From Kordia sp050633145 (GTDB taxonomy: Bacteria > Bacteroidota > Bacteroidia > Flavobacteriales > Flavobacteriaceae), in the NCBI RefSeq assembly GCF_050633145.1, contig NZ_JBOEFY010000041.1, positions 1-64,000 on the forward strand: DNA of 64,000 nt, read 5' to 3'. The translations under genes were made by a program, and so were the position numbers. Below, in pieces: positions 9,035 through 17,254 of this stretch (its first letter is position 1; every line of letters starts with the position of its first letter). The notes beneath the pieces were generated by a model that was given only the letters and a program-made list of their open reading frames with translations, was not told the origin of the DNA and ran no database searches.

Positions 9035-9537
9035 TTAGACTGTCTTCGACTTTTAGATTTTTAGACTCATAAATAGTCTTTTTTGTAGAAAAAATACCTT
9101 TTTAAAATATTTCATGTTTAATTAATTAAATATGTTAATATGCATCGTTTTAAAGAGTTAGGTATTTGAAAAAGAAGTCGATCTTTTTGTTCATTAATAT
9201 ATAAAGTAACCTCAAATTTTCCTGAATCGGAAAAATTTGGATTAACCAATCAATTACGGAGGGCTTCTGTATCAATTCCATCAAACATTGCAGAAGGAAG
9301 TTCAAGGAACTCTAATAAAGATTTTATTCGCTTTTTACGAATAGCAATTGGTTCAGCTTATGAAATAGAAACACAACTATTAATTGCGTATGATTTGCAT
9401 TTTCTATCAAAAGAAAATTTACAAAAACTCACTCAAGAACTCGAAGAGATTATTAAAATGACATCAAAGTTTACAACTACACTCAAAATATAAAAAACAT
9501 ATCTAGTTTATATATCTAACTGTCGAAGACAGTCTAA
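9035..9537. repeat. Long-range inverted repeat bracketing the four-helix-bundle pseudogene
   Basis: The 16 bases at 9035-9050 (TTAGACTGTCTTCGAC) are the exact reverse complement of 9522-9537. The bases outside the arms (9017-9034 and 9538-9556) remain partly complementary. The arms belong to the same intergenic repeat family seen at 3516-3615 and 28006-28060. They enclose about 470 bases containing only the broken gene at 9140. Confidence 0.8.
9140..9493 (+). pseudogene. Four-helix-bundle (23S rRNA intervening-sequence type, S23) protein, interrupted by a stop
   Basis: One frame of 118 codons reads MHRFKELGI, then TGA at 9167-9169, then continues with KRSRSFCSLIYKVTSNFPES, LTNQLRRASVSIPSNIAEGS, SRNSNKDFIRFLRIAIGSAY and EIETQLLIAYDLHFL to a TAA at 9491-9493. 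This is the whole S23/four-helix-bundle family pattern at normal length (about 117 residues). The family nearly always has Trp where the TGA stands (I-W-K), so a single TGG to TGA change explains it. There is no later start codon before most of the conserved core. These proteins were first found inside intervening sequences of 23S rRNA genes; this copy is free-standing but lies within inverted repeats. Confidence 0.85.
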
Positions 9538-9555
9538 AAATCTAAGAAGTCTAAC

Positions 9556-10251
9556 ATGTCTAAAATAATTTCCACCAAAAACAATCTCCAAATACTCTAC
9601 GAAGACAATCATATTATTATTGTCAATAAACGTGCTGGTGATATTGTACAAGGTGATAAGACTGGCGATAAACCACTGAGCGATGTTGTAAAGGAATATA
9701 TTGCCGAAAAGTATAATAAGACTGGGAATGTATTTTTAGGAGTTGTACATCGCTTAGATAGACCAACTACGGGAATTATAGTGTTTGCTCGAACTTCTAA
9801 AGCCTTACCCAGATTGAATGCGCTGTTTGCAGAAAAGAAAGCTAAGAAAACTTATTGGGCAGTAGTTAAAAATATGCCGCCAAAGCAACAAGATACGCTG
9901 ACACATTGGCTTCGAAAGAATCCGAAGAATAATAAATCGACTGCTTTTGCAAAAGAAATTGCAGGTAGTAAGAAAGCCATTTTAGAGTATTCTGTAAAGA
10001 AAAAGTTAGATCGATATGTATTGCTAGAAATTGCTTTACATACGGGACGACATCATCAAATTAGAGCACAACTTTCTTCCATTGGTTGTAAAATAAAAGG
10101 TGATTTAAAATATGGCTTTGATCGTAGCAATAAAGATGCAAGCATTCATTTGCACGCTAGAAAACTCGTTTTTACACATCCTGTAAAAAAAGAACCTTTG
10201 GAAATTATAGCGCCGTTACCAAATGATCCTGTTTGGAACGCTTGCTTGTAG
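9556..10251 (+). CDS. RluA-family RNA pseudouridine synthase
   Basis: Isomerises uridine to pseudouridine in rRNA or tRNA. The 231 residues carry the catalytic motif VVHRLDRPTTGIIVFART (catalytic Asp in HRLDRPTTG, near residue 67), KTYWAVVK, the LEIALHTGRHHQIRAQLS motif and a closing LHARKLVFTHP. There is no S4 domain at the N-terminus, so it is nearer to the shorter RluA/RluE-like members than to RluC/RluD; the target base cannot be told. The ATG at 9556 immediately follows intergenic repeat sequence. Confidence 0.93.
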   Translation: MSKIISTKNNLQILYEDNHIIIVNKRAGDIVQGDKTGDKPLSDVVKEYIAEKYNKTGNVFLGVVHRLDRPTTGIIVFARTSKALPRLNALFAEKKAKKTYWAVVKNMPPKQQDTLTHWLRKNPKNNKSTAFAKEIAGSKKAILEYSVKKKLDRYVLLEIALHTGRHHQIRAQLSSIGCKIKGDLKYGFDRSNKDASIHLHARKLVFTHPVKKEPLEIIAPLPNDPVWNACL

Positions 10252-10384
10252 CAAAAGCACACAACCCTTACCCATTATACTCATATACAGATAAATACCT
10301 ATACAATAATTACGGTTTTTCTGTACCTAAATCAAATTCTGTTTGTATAACTTGACTTCTTATAACCACAAAAATTTTAATATC

Positions 10385-10531
10385 ATGAAAAAAAGAAGTA
10401 TCAAAAATTTGGAACTTAACAAGAAAGCAATCTCAAATTTTAAGCAAGAAAAAGTAGTTGGAGCTGGAACACAAAGATGTACTGGTTCTTGGTGTTGGAT
10501 TTCACTAAACGAAGGTCCATGCCCTAAGTAA
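10385..10531 (+). CDS. Leader peptide precursor, 48 aa (class I lanthipeptide-like)
   Basis: The start is taken at ATG 10385 because MKKRSIKNLELNKKAISNF matches the leader of three other genes here; an in-frame ATG 42 bases upstream would add unrelated residues. After KQEKVVGAG the short core TQRCTGSWCWISLNEGPCPK contains three Cys, two Ser and one Thr after the GAG. The usual GG is replaced by GAG. A 14-bp terminator hairpin follows. No lanthipeptide dehydratase, cyclase or ABC exporter is encoded nearby, so maturation would need enzymes elsewhere. Confidence 0.8.
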   Translation: MKKRSIKNLELNKKAISNFKQEKVVGAGTQRCTGSWCWISLNEGPCPK

Positions 10532-10548
10532 TAGTATAAGAATAATAC

Positions 10549-10603
10549 TAAGCTGTCTAAAAACTATGTTGATTTAACACGTTATTTTAGACAGCTTATT
10601 TTT
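10549..10603 (+). terminator. Intrinsic terminator after the peptide gene
   Basis: A 14-bp perfect stem (TAAGCTGTCTAAAA at 10549-10562 with TTTTAGACAGCTTA at 10585-10598) has a 22-base loop and is followed by TTTTT. It lies between convergent genes and may serve both. Confidence 0.8.
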
Positions 10604-10636
10604 AAAATAAAAGATTTTATATTCTCTCTTTCACTT

Positions 10637-12103
10637 TTATATTCCTGCTTCAATCGCTGCTAGTACTGATAATGAAGCGTCTACCAAGTTTTTTTGCTGA
10701 TCTGTAACATCTATATCAAATGTGGATGCCGTGTCAGTTAATGCTTGACTCATTTTATCGCTATATGCATCTTCTAACGTAGCATAATTTACAGTTGTTA
10801 TTGTTTTGTCTTGTGCAATATGAATCATTTGTCCTTGATCATTGTATGTTAACACTCCAGAAGCTGGTGCTGTATAATCATCATCGTGATTTCTTGAAAA
10901 TAAATCAATACTTCCTACGATAGAAAATAAACGTCCACTTGGGTCAAAAACTGTTTGCATGATGAGGTGATCGTCTTTTTGATTGTCCGTAATTGCATCA
11001 ATTTTTACGGAAGATAACGATCCGCCTTGAGCGTAATAGAACGTATTATCTGGACAATACGATCGATAGTCATATCCGTTTTTTGAAAATTCTACATACG
11101 GATTGTGCTTTGACGTATTCCAACTATCTACACCTATTGAATTTAAAAATGCGGTATCGTTAAATGCTTCAATTACATTGGTATCTGGTCCGTACAATTC
11201 TTCATAATATGCCAATACTAAACGTGCAATACTATGCGATACAACTGCCGGAAAATTCATTGTTCCGCCATCATCTTGATAGGTAAATACAGCGTTTAAT
11301 ACCGTGTTTAAATGATCTACACAAAACGTAATGGCTTTTGCGGTATAATCTATCAATTTATCCGTTTCTACCGTAGCCACAACTCCTACTCCATCAGTCA
11401 ATACAATTTCTGCTCCATCTGCAATTATTTTAGCGGCATCTGCGGCAACATCAATAGCGCCATCTATAATTTTAATGAGCCAATCTGGAATTTGAGAAGC
11501 ATCTTGCATTTCATAGGTTACTTGAATTTGATCGGTATAGTTTCCTTGAAAATCCATGGCAAACGTTACCGTAGCATGATCGTCTTTTTCAGCTTGTATA
11601 TGATCTAAATTAATGGTGAAAGATGCTTTTGAATCGGTTAATTCAATAATAGGATCGTAAATACGGTAATTGGAATCCTGTGTATAAAACTCGCTGTTGT
11701 ATAGATTGTCTTTTCTAGAATGAATCGAGTTAGGATATAAAGCTATAAAATTATTGATGATATTCGTTGTATTTACATCTGGCTTGTGATCGTACATTTG
11801 AAAACTTTGAATGGTATCGTCCATATCATCTTCATTATTATCATCCGTGATATTTTTTAAATTGTAACTCGAATTTGGTTCTATTAAAACCGTTCTTCCT
11901 TGATAATCTGCTTTTGAGTACACACGTACCCATGCTTCTGAACCTGTTTTAATAGAGCTTGCATCATCTTTCATATCGTCCATATTAGAATCATCGCTCC
12001 ATTGTACGTCGTTAAAATCTGGTACTTTTTGAGCTCCTGTAAAAGTTCTACTTTTTCCTGAGTAATCTTTGTCTTTGTAAAATGTTACTGTGCAATTTGA
12101 CAT
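10637..12103 (-). CDS. Beta/gamma-crystallin-like domain protein, 488 aa
   Basis: Residues 1-105 form two Greek-key-like motifs. The first begins CTVTFYKDKDYSGKSRTF and ends DDASSIK; the second begins WVRVYSKADYQGRTVLIEP and ends DDTIQSFQMYD. This Y-x-G pattern with an acidic pair before Ser is the hallmark of microbial beta/gamma-crystallins, which bind calcium. The remaining 380 residues are not recognised; they include an Ala/Asp-rich helix near 215-260 and many acidic residues. There is no signal peptide at this start. The gene stands alone with a roughly 300-base upstream region. Confidence 0.8.
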   Translation of the reverse strand: MSNCTVTFYKDKDYSGKSRTFTGAQKVPDFNDVQWSDDSNMDDMKDDASSIKTGSEAWVRVYSKADYQGRTVLIEPNSSYNLKNITDDNNEDDMDDTIQSFQMYDHKPDVNTTNIINNFIALYPNSIHSRKDNLYNSEFYTQDSNYRIYDPIIELTDSKASFTINLDHIQAEKDDHATVTFAMDFQGNYTDQIQVTYEMQDASQIPDWLIKIIDGAIDVAADAAKIIADGAEIVLTDGVGVVATVETDKLIDYTAKAITFCVDHLNTVLNAVFTYQDDGGTMNFPAVVSHSIARLVLAYYEELYGPDTNVIEAFNDTAFLNSIGVDSWNTSKHNPYVEFSKNGYDYRSYCPDNTFYYAQGGSLSSVKIDAITDNQKDDHLIMQTVFDPSGRLFSIVGSIDLFSRNHDDDYTAPASGVLTYNDQGQMIHIAQDKTITTVNYATLEDAYSDKMSQALTDTASTFDIDVTDQQKNLVDASLSVLAAIEAGI

Positions 12104-12422
12104 AATTTCTAATTTTTGTGATTAATAAATAATTTGTTTTTGGTAGGCCAATTCTTTGTACTGAATTGTTGAAACAAATGAACAAACTCACAATGAAGTT
12201 TTTGTCATGCTAGGGTTATACAAATCTTATACAGAGGAAAAAACAAGTATATACAAACCTTATACATAAAAACATAATAAACTATAAAACAGCAGTTTAT
12301 GTTTTTTTTACAACTATCTCTTTATTCCTTTTTTAGTACTGTTGTATTTGTGAATATTTGATTAAAGAAATGGTTTTGATTGTTTTATTGTAATGCGATC
12401 AAATTATTGATATATTTATCTT
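12104..12422. other. Intergenic region upstream of the crystallin-like gene
   Basis: It holds a short direct repeat (ACAAATCTTATACA near 12220 and ACAAACCTTATACA near 12254) and an imperfect hairpin ATAAACT...AGTTTAT at about 12286-12309 followed by a T-run on the plus strand. No plus-strand gene ends upstream of that hairpin. No coding frame with family resemblance is seen. Confidence 0.5.
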
Positions 12423-12605
12423 ATGAAAGAAAATAAAAACCTTGATTACATACTTACCATTATATTTATGGTATGGTTACTTAGTACCTTTTTTAGCTTT
12501 ATTGCATTTTTTAAAGTAACAGGTTCTGGGAGTGCCATTGGGCTTTCCATAATTTCTGGAGCTAGTATTATTGCGTTTAGCATACTCGTTTTAAAAAAGA
12601 AATAA
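12423..12605 (+). CDS. Small two-helix membrane protein, 60 aa
   Basis: Not recognised. The product is almost entirely two hydrophobic segments, LDYILTIIFMVWLLSTFFSF and a second one through ISGASIIAFSILVL, with a basic tail LKKK, as in small inner-membrane proteins. It ends one base before the convergent TPR-HTH gene. Because such a composition can arise by chance in AT-rich DNA, confidence is moderate. Confidence 0.5.
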   Translation: MKENKNLDYILTIIFMVWLLSTFFSFIAFFKVTGSGSAIGLSIISGASIIAFSILVLKKK

Positions 12606-12606
12606 T

Positions 12607-14628
12607 TTACAGTTTATTTATGTACTCGTAAATATCATTTTCTTTATTGAGTCCTATTTTTTTCTTTAAACGATACCGTGCCATTTGTACACTTGAAGCA
12701 CTAATACTCATTAACTGCGCAATTTCTTTAGTTGCCAAGCCCATTTTTATATAACTACAGTGTCGTAAATCTTGCTGGGTAAGATTGGCTATTTGTGACA
12801 GTTTTTCGAAGAAGTTAGGATGCACACCATCAAAATGAACTTTGAATGTAGACCAATCTTGATCGAGTCGATGTTGACTTTGTAACATGTCTTTTAATTT
12901 TTTGACTTCTTCTTTAGAATCTTTCCCACTTTTTCGTTCTAATTTTTTAACGTTATGTGACAACTCTTGAAGCAGTTCGTTCTTTTTTAACATTTGCAAT
13001 GTCATACTTGCAAGTTCACGTTGTTTATGATTCATGGTTTCTTGCAATTGTTTTTTCTCCAAAACATTTCGTTTTTCACGCTCTGCAACCAATTTGTTTT
13101 GAAGCCTGTATTTATTAAAGAAAAGTAACAAAACCACTGCGCTTAATACTAAAATAAAAAACATGGTATTTCTGAGTCTTTTATGTAAACTGGTCTCTTC
13201 TTGCAAAACTGTATTTAGTTTTTTCTGAATACCCAATTGCACTTCTTTTTTTTCAGTTTCGTATCTAACTTTTAAGTTTTCTGATTCAAACAAGCGCGAT
13301 TTTTCATAGTATTTTTTATTGACTTCAAGAATGCTGTCCGTGTACTTTTTTACCATTACAGCATTATTTTTGTGTGTGTAATAGTTGATATATATATGAT
13401 ACGCTTGCATTATATGTTCTAAAGAATTGATCTTTTTTAACATCGTTAAACCCTTACTAGCAATCGCTTTGGCTTCTTCCCATTTTCCTAATTTTTCATA
13501 CATAGTTGCTCTTACCAATATGGTAGAAGCGTATAATTGATCGTAGTTTGAAGCTTTTAATAACTTTAGAGCTTTCGTGATACTTTCTTGTGTTTTTGCA
13601 TAATTTTTTAACGACAGATATACCGTTGCCAAATTCCCATAACAAACACCTTCTCCACGTACATCTTTTACTTTTTGCATGACAGGAATGCATTGTTCAA
13701 AATATGGTATTGCTGCTTCATATTGCTCATCTAACATTAGTGTAATTCCAATATCTTTTAATGCATACGCCAATCCCAAATCGTCACCATCTTTTTTGGC
13801 ATCTTTTGCTACTTTTTTAATAATGTCTAACGATTTTTCTCGTTCTCCTTGCATATCATGTACCGAAGCTATATTCAGCAAAGCAGCATACCTAGTACGG
13901 TCTTCATATACATTTCCAGCATTAACTTCATTAGCTTTGTAAAATTGCGCCAATGCTTTGTCAAATTGTCCCCAATCTCTGTATACTAAACCTGCAAAAA
14001 TATGTCCGCTTTCAGTAAATTTCACATTGTCTCCACTATTTTCAAATAACCAATGACTTGCAGCTAATGTTAGTTGAGGTTTGCTATATAAATATCTACC
14101 CGCAAATTTCAATACTGCTTTCAATTCTGAAATTGAAAATGGTTGTGGTGTAATATAATTTTCGCCTTCATGATATAATATCCATAGCAATCCGCTAATA
14201 GATTTATGGGCTTTAACTTTAGCATACGCTTCAGTGACATAAGAAGCTGCTTTTTCTTGATCTCCTTCTAAATCGGCTATTTTCCCTAATCCAGTTAAAA
14301 TTTTAATTGCTATCTCAAAATCTTCTTTTTTGAGTATTTGTAATCCTTGTTGATATATATCTTTGGCTTCTTTGATACGATGTGTTTGCAGTAACAATTG
14401 TCCTTTTTGTTGCAATGCTATTGCTTTTGTATGCTGCTTTTTTGTTTGATTGATTGTACTATCTAGTTGACGATTTGTTTCCTCAATATTAGTCACGCTG
14501 ATTTCTTGCGGCATTTCCCAGTCATCATGAGTTTTCTCTTGTGCATGAATCGTATTTTTAAACAGTATACATACTATCAAAAAGACATATAGTATGTATA
14601 TATTAAAATCATTTTTTATAGACTTCAA
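12607..14628 (-). CDS. TPR sensor with transmembrane segment and LuxR-type HTH
   Basis: A 673-residue regulator. A signal/anchor segment at about 8-28 (IYILYVFLIVCILFKNTIHA) precedes tetratricopeptide repeats over about 60-450 (for example YEAAIPYFEQCIPVMQ and GNLATVYLSLKNYAKTQESI). A transmembrane helix lies at about 485-505 (MFFILVLSAVVLLLFF), followed by a coiled coil and a C-terminal HTH, LRHCSYIKMGLATKEIAQLM then SISASSVQMARYRLKKKIGL. The layout puts the TPRs in the periplasm and the DNA-binding domain in the cytoplasm. This one-component class is common in Bacteroidota; the target genes are unknown. It is divergent from guaC. Confidence 0.9.
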   Translation of the reverse strand: MKSIKNDFNIYILYVFLIVCILFKNTIHAQEKTHDDWEMPQEISVTNIEETNRQLDSTINQTKKQHTKAIALQQKGQLLLQTHRIKEAKDIYQQGLQILKKEDFEIAIKILTGLGKIADLEGDQEKAASYVTEAYAKVKAHKSISGLLWILYHEGENYITPQPFSISELKAVLKFAGRYLYSKPQLTLAASHWLFENSGDNVKFTESGHIFAGLVYRDWGQFDKALAQFYKANEVNAGNVYEDRTRYAALLNIASVHDMQGEREKSLDIIKKVAKDAKKDGDDLGLAYALKDIGITLMLDEQYEAAIPYFEQCIPVMQKVKDVRGEGVCYGNLATVYLSLKNYAKTQESITKALKLLKASNYDQLYASTILVRATMYEKLGKWEEAKAIASKGLTMLKKINSLEHIMQAYHIYINYYTHKNNAVMVKKYTDSILEVNKKYYEKSRLFESENLKVRYETEKKEVQLGIQKKLNTVLQEETSLHKRLRNTMFFILVLSAVVLLLFFNKYRLQNKLVAEREKRNVLEKKQLQETMNHKQRELASMTLQMLKKNELLQELSHNVKKLERKSGKDSKEEVKKLKDMLQSQHRLDQDWSTFKVHFDGVHPNFFEKLSQIANLTQQDLRHCSYIKMGLATKEIAQLMSISASSVQMARYRLKKKIGLNKENDIYEYINKL

Positions 14629-14777
14629 AATGGTACGTTTTAGGAATAGTTTTTATAAAAATAGCAAAAACTAGCTATTAAAATACTGTTGATAACCTTT
14701 ATAAAAAATCATCACATAGAACGTAAATTATATTAAGATAAATTTTTACATTTAAGAGCAAACAAATACAATCTAAT

Positions 14778-15815
14778 ATGCGCATTGAAAGTGGATTAAA
14801 GCTTGGTTTTAAAGATGTAATGATTCGTCCAAAACGTTCAACCTTAAAGAGTCGTTCACAAGTTTCTTTAGAACGAACTTTCAAATTTTTACATCATTCG
14901 TATGAATGGACAGGCATTCCGATCATGGCAGCCAATATGGATACTGTAGGAACTTTTGAGATGGCGGAAGCTTTGGCATCTAAACAATTGTTTACTGCTA
15001 TTCATAAACATTATACAATTCAGGAATGGAATACATTTATTAATAGTGTTCCTAATTCGGTTATTCCACATATTGCGGTGAGTACTGGAATTAGTGAAAA
15101 AGATAATGAAAAGTTAAGAGCAATTTTTACGATTCATCCACAACTCAAGTTCATTTGTATTGATGTCGCTAACGGATATTCTCAACATTTTGTAGATTTT
15201 GTGAAACAAGCCAGAACTCAATTTCCCGACAAAGTAATTATTGCAGGAAATGTGGTTACAGGTGAAATGGTTGAAGAATTGATTCTTGCTGGCGCCGATA
15301 TTGTAAAAGTAGGTATTGGTCCAGGTTCGGTATGTACAACACGTGTAAAAACAGGTGTTGGGTATCCGCAACTTTCTGCCATTATTGAATGTGCCGATGC
15401 AGCACATGGTTTGGGCGGACATATTATTTCGGATGGCGGTTGCACAACTCCCGGAGATGTTGCCAAAGCTTTTGGCGCTGGTGCAGATTTTGTAATGCTT
15501 GGCGGAATGTTCTCAGGACATTACGAAAGTGGTGGCGAATTGATTGAACGCAATGGTGAAAAATTCAAGCAATTTTATGGTATGAGTTCTTCTACAGCTA
15601 TGGAAAAATATGTTGGTGGCGTAGCAGAATATAGAGCTTCTGAAGGAAAAACTGTTGAAATTCCCCTGAAAGGACATGTATCTGAGACGGTTCAGGATAT
15701 TTTAGGAGGCATTCGTAGTACGTGTACGTATGTTGGCGCTTCTCGATTAAAAGAACTTACCAAACGAACTACTTTCATCTGCGTTTCAGAACAAGAAAAT
15801 AGAGTTTTTCAATAA
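14778..15815 (+). CDS. guaC: GMP reductase
   Basis: Reduces GMP to IMP with NADPH, linking guanine and adenine nucleotide pools. The 345-residue TIM barrel has the IMPDH/GMPR signature with the catalytic cysteine C186 in GIGPGSVCTTR. It also has IPIMAANMDTVGTFEMAEAL near the start, IISDGGCTTPGDVAKAFGAG, and the loop MSSSTAMEKY. There are no CBS domains, and length and the C186 position agree with GMPR rather than IMPDH. It is monocistronic and divergent from the TPR-HTH regulator. Confidence 0.95.
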   Translation: MRIESGLKLGFKDVMIRPKRSTLKSRSQVSLERTFKFLHHSYEWTGIPIMAANMDTVGTFEMAEALASKQLFTAIHKHYTIQEWNTFINSVPNSVIPHIAVSTGISEKDNEKLRAIFTIHPQLKFICIDVANGYSQHFVDFVKQARTQFPDKVIIAGNVVTGEMVEELILAGADIVKVGIGPGSVCTTRVKTGVGYPQLSAIIECADAAHGLGGHIISDGGCTTPGDVAKAFGAGADFVMLGGMFSGHYESGGELIERNGEKFKQFYGMSSSTAMEKYVGGVAEYRASEGKTVEIPLKGHVSETVQDILGGIRSTCTYVGASRLKELTKRTTFICVSEQENRVFQ

Positions 15816-15950
15816 GAAATAAAAAACTTACAAATTTTTTAAAATAATTCGGGTAACAAAATATACTCTTTCGTACTTAATACTGAAGGCGAAACCTGAA
15901 AAGCCTATTAGTAAATAGAGTAAGGATTATATTATTATACCGAATTAATT

Positions 15951-16787
15951 ATGAAAAAAGTTTTTTTAGCAATGTTATGCATTGCCGTTACGTTTGTTGC
16001 TTGCCAGAAAGATGAGGATGTAACAACAAGTGACACTTTAAGTCAAAAAGATGCTATTATTGAACAGTTTAAAAATCTTGAAACATCTTCAAGAGTAAAT
16101 AGTTCAATAAAAATTACTCCAAATGATATCTCAAAAAGAGATGCAGCTAGCGCTACTGATATAGTTGCTGCTGATTGTGAAGATTGTGACATCACTTTTG
16201 AGTATTCTTCTACTACAGGAGGATCTTCTGCTCAAGTAACAATTACAGATTCTTCTGGAGTCGACGTATTCAATGGAACTGTTACTGGAGGAAACACTTA
16301 TACTATTTCAATAAACAGTTGTGAGACATACAATGTAACTACACAAATGTTAGTAGGAACTAAAGCTAATCTACTAATTACTGATGGAAATAATGTTACT
16401 AGTATTCCTATTAAAACGAACCAACTTACATTTCAAAACTATTCTTTTGACTGTCCTGTAGATGAGACTGTTGAAGAGTGTGAAATTACTATTTGTTTAA
16501 ACTATTTACAAGGATCTGCTAGTGCTGTTCATATTGGTATTTTTGTAGATGGAAATTTACCAACTCCAGATACTACATTTTTCAATTTACAAGATGGAGA
16601 TTGTTTCACTTTTACTATTAATGAAAATAGTACATACGAGATTAAACACATTGCCAGCAATCCGTCACCAGATTTTGCATTTAGTTTACAAATAGATGCT
16701 CCTAGCTATAATTTAGGGTTTTATATGCAAGGAAATTTCGATACGACTGGAGTTATTAATAGCAGGTATTTACAGTGTCCTGAATAA
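15951..16787 (+). CDS. Hypothetical lipoprotein, 278 aa
   Basis: Begins MKKVFLAMLCIAVTFVACQKDED, a lipoprotein signal with the lipobox VAC; the acidic residues after the Cys fit surface-exposed flavobacterial lipoproteins. The mature part has two beta-rich, Ser/Thr-rich halves, each with paired cysteines (DCEDCDITFEY and VEECEITICLNYLQG), which look like repeats of one beta-sandwich domain. No known family is recognised. A good terminator follows, so it is its own transcription unit just upstream of a peptide gene. Confidence 0.8.
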   Translation: MKKVFLAMLCIAVTFVACQKDEDVTTSDTLSQKDAIIEQFKNLETSSRVNSSIKITPNDISKRDAASATDIVAADCEDCDITFEYSSTTGGSSAQVTITDSSGVDVFNGTVTGGNTYTISINSCETYNVTTQMLVGTKANLLITDGNNVTSIPIKTNQLTFQNYSFDCPVDETVEECEITICLNYLQGSASAVHIGIFVDGNLPTPDTTFFNLQDGDCFTFTINENSTYEIKHIASNPSPDFAFSLQIDAPSYNLGFYMQGNFDTTGVINSRYLQCPE

Positions 16788-16818
16788 GCAAAAGTTTCTT
16801 TTACCAAAAAGTTATAAA

Positions 16819-16850
16819 AAAAGGGAACGATGTCTTGTTCCCTTTTACTT
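16819..16850 (+). terminator. Intrinsic terminator after lipoprotein gene
   Basis: The stem AAAAGGGAAC / GTTCCCTTTT (10 bp) has an 8-base loop and is followed by ACTTTTGATTTTT. Confidence 0.8.
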
Positions 16851-16926
16851 TTGATTTTTATCTATATAATAACTACTGTTTTTATTTTTCCCTATCCTTA
16901 AATTTATTAACTAAAATTTTTATATC

Positions 16927-17145
16927 ATGAAAAAAAGAAATCTTAAATCATTAAAGCTTAACAAAAAGGCTATTTCTAATTTCTCTCTACACAAATTGAA
17001 TGGAGGCGGAATAAAAAGGTCAGAACGTCGTGGAGGCGATTGTAATTATTCAAGAGCTCATCCAAGCCATCCAGACGATGGAGGGTATTGTGTTGGCCCA
17101 AATAAAGATGAAAATTCAACAGCGCCTACTACCGCACATATGTAG
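16927..17145 (+). CDS. Leader peptide precursor, 72 aa (class I lanthipeptide-like)
   Basis: The leader MKKRNLKSLKLNKKAISNFS is nearly identical to those at 10385 and 33999. The GGG at about residues 26-28 (HKLNGGGIKRS) is the probable cleavage region. The core is rich in Gly, Ser, Pro and His and has only two Cys (GGDCNYS and GGYCVGP). A hairpin with a UUCG loop follows. No processing enzyme is adjacent. The assignment rests on the shared leader. Confidence 0.8.
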   Translation: MKKRNLKSLKLNKKAISNFSLHKLNGGGIKRSERRGGDCNYSRAHPSHPDDGGYCVGPNKDENSTAPTTAHM

Positions 17146-17212
17146 ACAATCCAAATGTAACATATACCCAAGGGAAGCATCACTAGCTTCTCCTAATCAA
17201 GGATAAAATTAC

Positions 17213-17240
17213 AAGCGAACTTCGGTTCGCTTTACTTTTC
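17213..17240. terminator. UUCG-loop terminator between convergent genes
   Basis: AAGCGAAC, loop TTCG, then GTTCGCTT is a perfect 8-bp stem capped by a very stable C(UUCG)G tetraloop, followed by TTACTTTTC. It lies between the peptide gene (plus) and the kinase gene (minus). Confidence 0.8.
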
Positions 17241-17254
17241 ATTTTACTACAGAG

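Noticed and set aside
9167..9169. TGA as a selenocysteine or recoded codon
   Set aside because: The family has Trp, not Cys or Sec, there; no SECIS-like hairpin follows and the other genes of the window end normally at TGA, so a plain nonsense change is simpler.
14778..15815. IMP dehydrogenase
   Set aside because: No CBS domains, 345 residues, and the catalytic loop and Cys186 position match GMP reductase.
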